From the NCBI GenBank assembly GCA_963799315.1, contig CAWCWP010000001.1, forward strand, positions 868,001-932,000: a DNA stretch of 64,000 bases. The letters are read 5' to 3'. Shown here piece by piece: positions 39,901 to 48,057 of this stretch; the first letter of the stretch is position 1, and each line of letters opens with the position of its first letter. The notes below the pieces were generated by a model, which ran no database searches, was not told the DNA's origin, and saw only the letters and a list, made by a program, of their open reading frames with translations. The DNA is from Parerythrobacter_A sp963799315. GTDB taxonomy: Bacteria; Pseudomonadota; Alphaproteobacteria; Sphingomonadales; Sphingomonadaceae. The translations under genes were made by a program, and so were the position numbers.

Positions 39901-41042
39901 CTACGGCGGCTTGCCGCTACGGCCATAATCATTTCGGAATGTCGCCGCGAATGCCGCAAACGTCCCCGCCCGTATCGCCGCGCGCATTGCTGCCATAAGC
40001 TGCTGGTAGAACGCGATATTGTGTTCGGTCATCAGCATTGAACCGAGGATTTCGCCGGACTTTACCAGGTGGTGCAGATAGGCGCGGCTGTAGGTGGCGC
40101 AGGTGGGGCAGGTGCAGCGGTCGTCCAGCGGGCCGGTATCCTCCGCGAAGCGCGCATTGCGCAGGTTGATCGCGCCGTTCCAGGTGAACGCCTGCCCGTT
40201 GCGGCCGGAACGACTGGGCAGCACGCAGTCGAACATATCGACCCCGCGCTCGACCGCGCCGACCAGATCGTCCGGCTTGCCGACCCCCATCAGGTAGCGC
40301 GGGCGGTCTTCGCGGCAGTTGCTGCGGGCGCGAAGTCCAGCGTGGCGAACATCGCCTCCTGCCCCTCGCCCACGGCAAGGCCGCCGATGGCGTATCCGTC
40401 GAAACCGATATCGACCAGCTTTTGCGCGCTGACCTTGCGCAAGTCCTCGTGCAGCGCACCCTGCTGGATGCCGAACAGCGCGGACCGTTGGGCATGGTCC
40501 GTTCCGCTGTCGAACCCGTCGCGGCTGCGCTGCGCCCATCGCATCGACAGCTCCATCGATTTGGCGATCTCGTCATGCGGCTGGTCCGCGCGCGGGCATT
40601 CGTCGAACGCCATCACGATGTCGGAGCCGAGTAGGCGCTGGATTTCCATGCTGCGTTCGGGCGTCAGCATGTGCTTCGACCCGTCGAGATGGCTGCGAAA
40701 CTCCACGCCCGCTTCGGTCAGCTTGCGCAGGGCGGACAGGCTCATCACCTGATACCCGCCGCTGTCGGTCAGGATCGGGCGGTCCCAGTTCATGAACCGG
40801 TGCAGCCCGCCAAGCCGCGCCACCCGCTCCGCACCGGGGCGCAGCATCAGGTGGTAGGTGTTGCCGAGGATGATGTCGGCCCCCGTCGCGCGCACTGTTT
40901 CGGGCTTCATCGCCTTCACCGTCGCCGCCGTGCCCACGGGCATGAAAGCGGGCGTGGCGATGGTGCCGCGCTGCATGGCAATCGCGCCGGTCCGCGCCAG
41001 CCCGTCGCGCGCGTCTATCGTGAAGGCGAAGCGGTCCGTCAT
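39901..41042 (-). CDS. tgt: Queuine tRNA-guanine transglycosylase (indels)
   Basis: Tgt exchanges G34 for preQ1 in tRNAs. N-terminal part: MTDRFAFTIDARDGLARTGA, ILTDSGGYQVMSLSALRKL (catalytic-type Asp), FDECPRADQPHDEIAKSMEL. Near 40310-40337 the frame changes, probably two inserted bases (or one missing), after which RYLMGVGKPDDLVGAVERGV, DMFDCVLPSRSGRNGQAF (nucleophile Asp) and the zinc site CTCPTCATYSRAYLHHLV follow. The length is two over a multiple of three. Corrected length is about 380 residues, typical. queA, the next enzyme for queuosine, lies at 43697-44754 in the same direction. Confidence 0.93.
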
Positions 41043-41050
41043 GCCAGGGC

Positions 41051-41821
41051 TCAGGCGCGCAACCGCCATCCGGTGCGGAAGATGATGGCGATGATCGCGA
41101 CACACACCGCGAGGAAGGCCAGCGTGATGCCCAGCGACACGCGGAAATCCACGTCGGCAGTGCCGTAGAACGTCCAGCGCAGGCCGCTGACCAGATAGAC
41201 GATGGGGTTGGCCATCGCGATGCGGTCCCACGGTTCGGGCAGCATATCGATCGAATAGAACGTGCCGCCGAGGAATGTCAGCGGCGTCAGGAACAGCAGC
41301 GGGATGATGCCCAGCTTCTCGAAATTGTCGGCCCAGATGCCGAGGATGAAGCCGAACAGGCTGAAACTCGCCGCCACCAGCATGATGAAGACGACCGCCA
41401 GTATCGGATGGGCGATGGAATAATCGACAAACAGCCGCGCGGTCAGCAGGATGATGGCGGCAAGGATCAGGCTCTTCGCCGCCGCCGCGCCGACGAAGCC
41501 GACCAGCGTTTCCGCCACACCGACGGGTGCGGACAACAGCTCGTATATCGTGCCGGTGAAACGCGGCATGTAGATGCCGAAGCTGGCATTGCTGGTGGTC
41601 TCGCCCAGCAGCGTCAGCATCAGCAGGCCGGGAATGATGAAGGCGCCGTATTCCACGCCGCCAAGGTCCGGCATCCGGCTGCCGATGGCTGCGCCGAACA
41701 CGATGAAATACAACGATGTCGTCAGCACCGGGGCGAGGATGGACTGGAATGCGGTGCGGAACGCACGCATGATTTCGCGCGTGAAGATCGAATAGGCGCC
41801 GCGCAGGTTGAAGCCGGTCAT
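41051..41821 (-). CDS. ABC-2 type transporter permease
   Basis: A 256-residue permease with six hydrophobic segments: an N-terminal cytoplasmic helix RGAYSIFTREIMRAFRTAFQ, then SILAPVLTTSLYFIVFGAAI, the FIIPGLLMLTLLGETTSNAS loop with the conserved PG, and LGIIPLLFLTPLTFLGGTFY. This is the NodJ/DrrB-like ABC-2 layout for export of lipids, polysaccharides or drugs. The start MTGFNLRGAYS at 41821 overlaps the end of the ATPase gene by four bases, so both subunits are co-translated. Substrate unknown. Frame intact. Confidence 0.92.
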   Translation of the reverse strand: MTGFNLRGAYSIFTREIMRAFRTAFQSILAPVLTTSLYFIVFGAAIGSRMPDLGGVEYGAFIIPGLLMLTLLGETTSNASFGIYMPRFTGTIYELLSAPVGVAETLVGFVGAAAAKSLILAAIILLTARLFVDYSIAHPILAVVFIMLVAASFSLFGFILGIWADNFEKLGIIPLLFLTPLTFLGGTFYSIDMLPEPWDRIAMANPIVYLVSGLRWTFYGTADVDFRVSLGITLAFLAVCVAIIAIIFRTGWRLRA

Positions 41822-42772
41822 GCCGTGTCCCCTTCCGCGCCCAGCAGCGAGACGAAGATGTCCTCCAGCGAGCTTTCGCGGATGTCGATGCCGGTATAGT
41901 CGATGCCAGCGCGAGTCAGTGCCTTGGTCAGCGCGGCGACTTCGCTCTTGCCCTTGCCGGTCCCGTCGCCGCCGCGATAGCACAGCGTCCTGCCGACTTC
42001 CGTCAGCTCGACCGGAAATGCCGCAAGCGCCTCCGGTATCGTTGCCAGCGGTTCGGCCAGGTCGATATGCGCCTCGGTGCGGCCGAGGCGTGCCATCATC
42101 GCCGCCTTTTCGTCCACCATCAGCAGCTTGCCCGACCGGATGATGCCGACGCGGTCAGCCATCTCCTCGGCTTCCTCGATATAATGCGTCGTCAGGATGA
42201 CCGGTCACGCCGCGCTCGCGCATCGCACCGATCAGCGCCCACATATCGCGGCGCAGCTCCACGTCTACACCTGCGGTCGGCTCGTCCAGGAACAGCAAGT
42301 CGGGTTCGTGCGCCAGCGCCTTGGCGATCAGGACGCGGCGCTTCATCCCGCCGGACAGTGCCATGATTTTGTCGCTGCGCTTGTCCCACAGGCTGAGCGA
42401 GCGCAGGATGTCCTCGATCCGCGCCGGGTCGGGCGGCAGGCCGAACAGGCCGCGCGAATAGGTGACCGCCCGCTCGACCGGATCGAACATGTCGGTGCTC
42501 AGTTCCTGCGGCACCAGCCCGATCCGCGCCCGCCCGCGCCGCCAGTCGCGCGACAGGTCGTGCCCGAAGGCATGGATCGTGCCCGCCGTCGGCCGCACCA
42601 GCCCGCACACCGCGCCGATCAGCGTGGTCTTGCCCGCACCGTTGGGGCCGAGCAGCGCGAAAATCTCGCCCTTGCGAATGGTCAGGTCGACATCGTCCAG
42701 CGCCTTGAAGCCGCCATCGTAAACCTTGGTCAGGCCGCTGATTTCGAGGATAGGCTGCGAGGCGTGCTGCAT
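41818..42772 (-). CDS. ABC transporter ATP-binding protein (one inserted base)
   Basis: The ATPase partner of the ABC-2 permease. Motifs: Walker A FALLGPNGAGKTTLIGAVCG, signature MALSGGMKRRVLIAKALAHE, Walker B DLLFLDEPTAGVDVELRRDM. An extra G near 42203 interrupts the protein just before the H-loop; the corrected frame gives VTVILTTHYIEEAEEMADRV (H-loop His) and GIIRSGKLLMVDEKAAMMAR, then an accessory C-terminal domain of ~110 residues ending at 41818. Length is one over a multiple of three. Starts at 42772 (MQHASQPILEISG, AGAGGA upstream) or 42799 are possible. Confidence 0.92.
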
Positions 42773-42848
42773 TGGCCGTCGGGTATCCTCTGCGTGCATT
42801 GAACACGTCGTGCTTACCCAATCCGCGCGTTACCGCAACGCCAAACGA

Positions 42849-43607
42849 CTATTCCCCTTCGGGATATGTCCGTTCGATTTCCGCTTTCAACGCAGTAATC
42901 GTGTTCTCGCCGCCAAGGTTATCGGTCGTGCGTCTAAGACTGTCGATCCGGCGTTGCGCACGGCTGTCGCCACGATCCTTCGCTACCAGGAAAAGCGCAA
43001 GCGCACGGTCGCGGTCCTGTGCGACGTGCTGGCCGATCATATGCTGGAGGCCCATTCCGAACAGACCCCCACGCCAGCCCAGTTCCGCAGCCCTGCGATA
43101 ATTCTCGAACGATTGTTCGAAGCTCTTGGTCACGCCCTGGCCATTTGCGTACATCACGCCGATCGCGCTGTACGACCGTGCGAAGCCTGCATCCGCGCCC
43201 TTTCGATACCAGGCCAGCGCAGCAGGATAGTCCTGGATCTTGTAGCGGCGGCTGTCGAGCACGACGCCCATCATATGCGCGCATTCCACCCGTCCGAGAT
43301 TTGCACAGCGTTCGTAATACACCATCGCCTTGCGCGGGTCCGGCTGATACCCGCTCACCTTCGGAAAGAGGTAGAAATCGCCCGCCATGCCGACGGACCT
43401 GGCGTTGTCCGACAGGCCCAGTTGAATGGCGCTGCGTTCGAGGCTGTCATATTGCGCCTTGTTGCGCTCTCGTTGCGCCGCTTCGAACGAAGCACTCGCG
43501 TCACGCAGTGTCTTTTCGGTAGGCTGCTGTGCCGCTGCCGGGCATGCGAGCATCGCGTATGCCGGGACAACGCACAGTGCAGGCAGGAAGATCGAGGCGA
43601 AACGCAT
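42849..43607 (-). CDS. Secreted Sel1-repeat protein
   Basis: A 252-residue protein with a signal peptide (FLPALCVVPAYAMLACPAAA-QQ). The rest carries Sel1/TPR-like repeats: DPRKAMVYYERCANLGRVEC, AALAWYRKGADAGFARSYSA, IGVMYANGQGVTKSFEQSFE and NYRRAAELGWRGGLFGMGL, each ending in the Sel1-type A..G..(A/G)...LG pattern. Such proteins are periplasmic protein-interaction scaffolds. The partner is unknown. It lies 76 bp from the ABC ATPase gene in the same direction and downstream of queA. No indel detected. Confidence 0.82.
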   Translation of the reverse strand: MRFASIFLPALCVVPAYAMLACPAAAQQPTEKTLRDASASFEAAQRERNKAQYDSLERSAIQLGLSDNARSVGMAGDFYLFPKVSGYQPDPRKAMVYYERCANLGRVECAHMMGVVLDSRRYKIQDYPAALAWYRKGADAGFARSYSAIGVMYANGQGVTKSFEQSFENYRRAAELGWRGGLFGMGLQHMIGQHVAQDRDRALALFLVAKDRGDSRAQRRIDSLRRTTDNLGGENTITALKAEIERTYPEGE

Positions 43608-43696
43608 TGGGGAAACCTCCGGTTACAAGGCCGGCAGGGAAAGCCGGACGGTAAGCGTGAATTATGCGTTGTCAATTTTGGCAGTAGCTTAAATGG

Positions 43697-44754
43697 CTAA
43701 CAATCATTCGCGTCAGGGATCAGGAGCGAAGAGTCGCCGTAGCAGTAGAAGCGGTAATCCGTCCGCAATCGCATGGGCATAAGCCGCCTGCATCCGGTCG
43801 CGCCCCATCAGCGCGCTGACCAGCATGAACAGCGTGGACTTGGGCAGGTGGAAATTGGTCATCAGGCCGTCGATGGCCCTGAACCGATAGCCGGGCGTGA
43901 TGAAGATCGCGGTATCGCCGGTGAAAGGCTGGATGACGTTGTTTTCGTCCGCCGCGCTTTCCAGCAGGCGCAGGCTGGTGGTGCCGACCGCGATGACCCG
44001 CCGCCCCGCCGCGCGCGCCGCGTTCAGCCTGTCGGCGGTTTCCGGCGATATCGTGCCCCATTCGGCATGCATCGCGTGGTCGCGAGTGTCGTCGGCCTTG
44101 ACCGGCAGGAAGGTGCCCGCGCCGACATGCAGGGTCAGCGTTTCGCGCAGAATGCCGCGCGCATCTAGCCGTTCGATCAGGTCCGGAGTGAAGTGCAGCG
44201 AGGCGGTGGGCGCAGCCACCGCGCCGTCGGTTTGCGCGAACAGGGTCTGGTAATCCTGCCCGGTCGCGCGCATCGGTCGGGCGGCGGCTGGCGATATAGG
44301 GCGGCAGCGGCATCTCGCCCGCGCGCTCCAGCAGCACCTCGACCGGTTCCGCGCCGCAAAAGGCCAGCGTGACGCTGCCATCGGCGTGGCGGTCCTCAAC
44401 GAGTGCTTCCACATTGTGGCCGAAGTCGATGCGGTCGCCGGTCTTCAGCCGCTTGGCGTTGCGGATGAATGCCTGCCAGCGGCGCAGGTCGATACGCTTG
44501 TGCAGCGTCGCGCCGATGGACGCGCTGTTGCCGTCGCGCGTGCGGGTGCCTTCCAGTCGCGCCGGAATGACGCGGGTGTCGTTGAACACCAGCACATCGC
44601 CCGGCTCCAGCAGGTCGGGCAAGTCGGCAACGCCGCAGTCTTTCGTGCTATCGGCGCCGTCCAGCACCAGCATCCGTGCGGCATCGCGCGGCACGACGGG
44701 GCGCAGCGCGATGCGTTCGGGCGGCAGCTCGAAATCGAACAGATCTACGCGCAT
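43697..44754 (-). CDS. queA: S-adenosylmethionine:tRNA ribosyltransferase-isomerase (two inserted bases)
   Basis: QueA transfers the ribosyl part of SAM to preQ1-tRNA to give epoxyqueuosine. N-terminus MRVDLFDFELPPERIALRP and PRDAARMLVLDG, LVFNDTRVIPARLEGTRTRD are canonical. An extra G near 44260 precedes DYQTLFAQTDGAVAAPTASL, HFTPDLIERLDARGI, HVGAGTFLPVKADD and YRFRAIDGLMTNFHLPKSTL. A second extra base near 43756 precedes the expected end YRFYCYGDSSLLIPDANDC, with the stop at 43697-43699. The length is two over a multiple of three, as expected. About 351 residues after correction, normal for QueA. Confidence 0.93.
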
Positions 44755-44771
44755 GAAAAAGGCCGCCGGCC

Positions 44772-45452
44772 CTATTCGGCGATGGGCGCGGCCAGCTCGT
44801 CTATCGACACCCCGTCGAACTTGGGCGCGCGCTGCTCGGCGGTGGGTTCGGGGCGGTTGTCCGCCGCGATGGAGGCCTGCACGATGCGCGTCGGATCGGT
44901 CGGCGGTTCGCCGCGCGTGATGGCATCGACCCCTTCCATGCCCGAGATCACCCGGCCGAAATTGGTGTAGGTCCGGTCCAGCGAGAAGCGCGGCATGAAC
45001 ACGATGAAAAACTGGCTGTTCGCGCTGTCCTCTGCCGTTGCCCGTGCCATCGACACGGTGCCGCGCAGATGCGGCATCGGGTTGAATTCCGCCTCCAGGT
45101 CGGGAAGCGGCGAGCCGCCCTGCCCGGTCCCGGTCGGATCGCCGGTCTGCGCCATGAAACCGTCGATTACCCGGTGGAAGATGACGCCGTCATAGAACCC
45201 CTGCCGCGCCAGCGTCTTGATCCGCTCGACATGGCTCGGCGCCCAGCTCGGCATCAGGCGAATGCCGACCCGCCGCCCGTTCGACAGGTCGAGCAGCAGG
45301 ATGTTTTCGAGATCTTCCGCCGCGTTGTAGTTCAGTGGCTGGTATTTCGGCACCACAGGCGTTGCCGGCACGGCGTCCTGCGCCATCGCAGGCACAGCGA
45401 AGGCAGCGCCGATTAGCGACAGCGAATAAGGCAGCAGGCGAAGAATTTGCAT
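44772..45452 (-). CDS. Periplasmic cyclophilin-type peptidyl-prolyl isomerase
   Basis: A 226-residue secreted cyclophilin. The signal peptide is LLPYSLSLIGAAFAVPAMAQ with an AMA cleavage site. The isomerase domain has GFYDGVIFHRVIDGFMAQTG (catalytic Arg), DPTGTGQGGSPLPDLEAEFN and RGTVSMARATAEDSANSQFF, IVFMPRFSLDRTYTNFGRVI. The C-terminal ~30 residues are an extra Pro/Asp-rich tail. It lies 17 bp upstream of queA in the same direction. A role in folding of envelope proteins is expected. Frame intact. Confidence 0.93.
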   Translation of the reverse strand: MQILRLLPYSLSLIGAAFAVPAMAQDAVPATPVVPKYQPLNYNAAEDLENILLLDLSNGRRVGIRLMPSWAPSHVERIKTLARQGFYDGVIFHRVIDGFMAQTGDPTGTGQGGSPLPDLEAEFNPMPHLRGTVSMARATAEDSANSQFFIVFMPRFSLDRTYTNFGRVISGMEGVDAITRGEPPTDPTRIVQASIAADNRPEPTAEQRAPKFDGVSIDELAAPIAE

Positions 45453-45550
45453 GTGAAGATTTGTCCGTACAACTTACGTCTATCGAATGTAGTTTCTAGC
45501 GGCGCGCGACTGTCGCGACAATGAATGAAGCGCCTGCCAGCGACAGGCGC

Positions 45551-46069
45551 TCAGTAGTCCCCGCGCTGGCCCAGCGTGTCCACGCGCGCCACGATGTCGT
45601 CCCGCACCGCCGCGCTGACAAATGGCGCGACATCGCCGCCGAACAGCGCGATTTCCTTGACCAGTTTCGAGGCAATGGGTTGCAGCGACACGTCCGCCAT
45701 CAGGAACACCGTCTCGATATCGTCGTCGAGCTGCTGGTTCATGCCCGCCATCTGGTACTCATATTCGAAGTCGGCGACAGCGCGCAGCCCGCGAATGATG
45801 ACCCGCGCCCTCTGTTTGCGGGCGAATTTCATCAGCAGCGCGTTGAATCCGACCACCTCGACATTGCCGACTGCCATCGCCGCAATCTCGCGCCGCACCA
45901 TCGCCAGCCGTTCTTCGGTGGTGAACATCGGGTCTTTGGACGGGTTGGTGGTGACTCCCAGAATCAACCGGTCCACCAGCTTGCTCCCGCGCCGGATGAT
46001 GTCGGCATGGCCCAGCGTGATCGGGTCGAAGGTGCCGGGATAGATGCCGATGCGTTCTGCGGTTGCCAT
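45551..46069 (-). CDS. coaD: Pantetheine-phosphate adenylyltransferase
   Basis: CoaD (172 aa) makes dephospho-CoA from 4'-phosphopantetheine and ATP. The nucleotidyltransferase motif TxGH appears as YPGTFDPITLGHADIIRRG; other conserved segments are LILGVTTNPSKDPMFTTEER and RVIIRGLRAVADFEYEYQMA. The end DVAPFVSAAVRDDIVARVDT replaces the usual ISSS-R region. The start at 46069 (MATAERIGIYPG) was chosen because the frame upstream is a shadow of ispA. It overlaps nothing but lies one base from the ispA stop, so coupling is likely. Confidence 0.95.
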   Translation of the reverse strand: MATAERIGIYPGTFDPITLGHADIIRRGSKLVDRLILGVTTNPSKDPMFTTEERLAMVRREIAAMAVGNVEVVGFNALLMKFARKQRARVIIRGLRAVADFEYEYQMAGMNQQLDDDIETVFLMADVSLQPIASKLVKEIALFGGDVAPFVSAAVRDDIVARVDTLGQRGDY

Positions 46070-46070
46070 G

Positions 46071-46989
46071 CTACCGATCCCTCTCGACGATGAACCGGGC
46101 CAGCGCGCGCAGCAGGTCCGCTTCTTCGCCATATTGCGCAAGGTGGCCGATGGCCTGCGCCACCAGCGCATCGGCCTGTTCGCGCGCGCCGTCTTCGCCC
46201 ATCAGCGTCACGAAGGTTTGCTTGCCCTGCGCCTCGTCCTTGCGCAGCGCCTTGCCCGCCTTGGCTTCGTCGCCCGTCACGTCGAGCAGGTCGTCGGCGA
46301 TCTGGAAGGCGAGGCCGATATCGCGCGCATAGGCCCGCAGGTGCGAGCGTCCGTCTTCGGGCAGCTTGCCCAGCACCGCGCCCATTTCCACCGATGCCGC
46401 CAGCAGCGCGCCGGTTTTCAGCTGTTGCAGGCGGGTGATGGTGGGCAAGTCGTAATCCGCCCCGTCCGAGGCCATGTCCATCATCTGCCCGCCCGCCATG
46501 CCGTCCATGCCGCTGGCGACGGCCAGCGTCGCGCACAGCTCTGCGCGGGTGAACGGGTCGGCGATGACAGCGGCGTCGGACACGATCTCGAATGCCAGCG
46601 CGTGCAGGGAATCGCCCGCCAGCACGGCGGTCGCCTCGTCATAGGCTGTGTGAACGGTGGGCTTGCCGTGGCGCAGCGCATCGTCGTCCATGCACGGCAG
46701 ATCGTCGTGGATCAGCGAATAGACATGGATCGCCTCCACCGCGCAGGCCACTTGCAATGCCACCGCACGCTCCACGCCGAGCAGGTCCGCCGTGGCGCAG
46801 ACCAGCAACGGGCGCACACGCTTGCCGCCATCCATCGCGGCATAGCGCATCGCTTCCACCAAGACGCAGCCGCGAGTCCTGCGGCAGCGGCAGGCGCGCA
46901 TCGAACACCGCGTCGATATCGCGCTGCACCTGCGCCAGCGCGGCACCGAGAATATCGTCGGGCACCACTTCCATGCCGCGATCAGCCAT
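46071..46989 (-). CDS. ispA: Polyprenyl (farnesyl/geranylgeranyl) diphosphate synthase (one inserted base)
   Basis: A trans-prenyl diphosphate synthase of ~305 residues feeding ubiquinone, carotenoid and undecaprenyl lipids. Motifs: YAAMDGGKRVRPLLV, first aspartate-rich motif HDDLPCMDDDALRHGKPTVH, GGQMMDMASDG, and second motif AFQIADDLLDVTGDEAKAGK. N-terminus MADRGMEVVPDDILGAALAQ lies in another frame; an extra base at 46861-46862 (CTT where CT is expected) joins them, and the length is one over a multiple of three. The start overlaps the xseB stop by eight bases, the classic xseB-ispA pair. It supplies precursors for the retinal made by blh. Confidence 0.93.
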
Positions 46990-47260
46990 CGCTGTCGAAG
47001 GGGCGGGTTTCGGGCGGCGAGCCGTCGCTTTTCTGCACGATGGTCTCGATCCGTGCCTGCGCGCTGTCGAGCCGCGTCTGGCAGTGTTTGCGCAATTCTT
47101 CGCCACGGGCATAGAGGTCGATCGAGGCTTCCAGCGGCACATCGCCGCTTTCCAGCCTGCCGACCACATCCTCCAGCGCGGCCAGCGCCGCTTCGAAGCT
47201 CATCGCGGCAATATCGTCTGCCGGTGCAGGCGTTGTATCGGGTATAGGTTCGCTACTCAT
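46982..47260 (-). CDS. xseB: Exodeoxyribonuclease VII small subunit
   Basis: XseB (92 aa), the small subunit of exonuclease VII. The family core is MSFEAALAALEDVVGRLESG and DVPLEASIDLYARGEELRKH followed by CQTRLDSAQARIETIV. The short N-terminal extension (SSEPIPDTTPAPADD) is variable. The start MSSEPIP at 47260 is preferred over an upstream codon at 47272. It overlaps ispA by eight bases, and the catalytic xseA is not in the window. Frame intact. Confidence 0.93.
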   Translation of the reverse strand: MSSEPIPDTTPAPADDIAAMSFEAALAALEDVVGRLESGDVPLEASIDLYARGEELRKHCQTRLDSAQARIETIVQKSDGSPPETRPFDSDG

Positions 47261-47366
47261 GGCGCAAAGCATTGACCCCGCCGCTACCCTTGGTCAAGCA
47301 GCGGACGCGCCAGAAACAAGCGTTATTGGCGGATAACAGGTCGAAACAGGAAGCGGGGGCAACGCG

Positions 47367-48047
47367 ATGTTCATAGGACACTGGGCACCGGCCCTTGCGG
47401 CGGCCGCCTGCACCAGAGACGCGCCCAGGCTGGCGACGCTCTTCATCGGGGCGCAGCTGGTCGACTGGGCGTTCTTCGCGATGGGCCTTGCCGGGGTCGA
47501 GAACCTGCGGATCGATCCTGCGGCCAGCGTGCTGACCCCGGTCGATCTGTATGACATGCCGTTCACGCATTCCCTGTTGGGCAACGCGGTGTTCGCGCTC
47601 GTTTTCGGCATCATCCTGGTGGTGCGCCGCCATTATACCGGCGCGGCATTACTGGGCGCTGCGGTGGTTCTGTCGCACTGGTTCCTCGACTGGCTGGTGC
47701 ACGTGCCGGACCTGACGATTGCGGGCGGCGCGGAAAAGCACGGGCTGGGCCTGTGGAATTATCCGGCCATCGCGATACCGTTGGAACTGGCGCTGATACT
47801 GGGTGCGTTCCTCTATTACCTGCGGCAGACGCGCGGGCCGATCGGTCCGGCGTTGGTGCTGCTGGTCGTCATGCTGGTGCTGCAAACCGTGGCCTGGACC
47901 GGCATCGCACCCGCTGAAAGTCCGACGGCATTCTACCTGACCGGCCTCGTTGCATTTGGCGTCGTGACCCTGCTGGCGAAGTGGGTGGGCGATACGCGGT
48001 GGCATCGCGCGCAGGTGGGGCTGGCGGTGCCGAGCGCCTATCGCTAA
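47367..48047 (+). CDS. Polytopic membrane protein, possible YdjM-like hydrolase fold
   Basis: A 226-residue integral membrane protein with about six hydrophobic segments. It contains His/Asp motifs located near membrane faces: MFIGHWAPALAAAA at the N-terminus, PFTHSLLGNAVFALVFGI and VLSHWFLDWLVHVPDLT. The THS and SHxxxDWxxH pattern resembles membrane-bound metal-dependent hydrolases of the YdjM type, but that is a pattern-level comparison. The start ATG follows a GGGGGC-rich stretch without a clear ribosome site. It lies 10 bp before purL in the same direction. Function unknown. Confidence 0.75.
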   Translation: MFIGHWAPALAAAACTRDAPRLATLFIGAQLVDWAFFAMGLAGVENLRIDPAASVLTPVDLYDMPFTHSLLGNAVFALVFGIILVVRRHYTGAALLGAAVVLSHWFLDWLVHVPDLTIAGGAEKHGLGLWNYPAIAIPLELALILGAFLYYLRQTRGPIGPALVLLVVMLVLQTVAWTGIAPAESPTAFYLTGLVAFGVVTLLAKWVGDTRWHRAQVGLAVPSAYR

Positions 48048-48057
48048 CGCGGCGGGC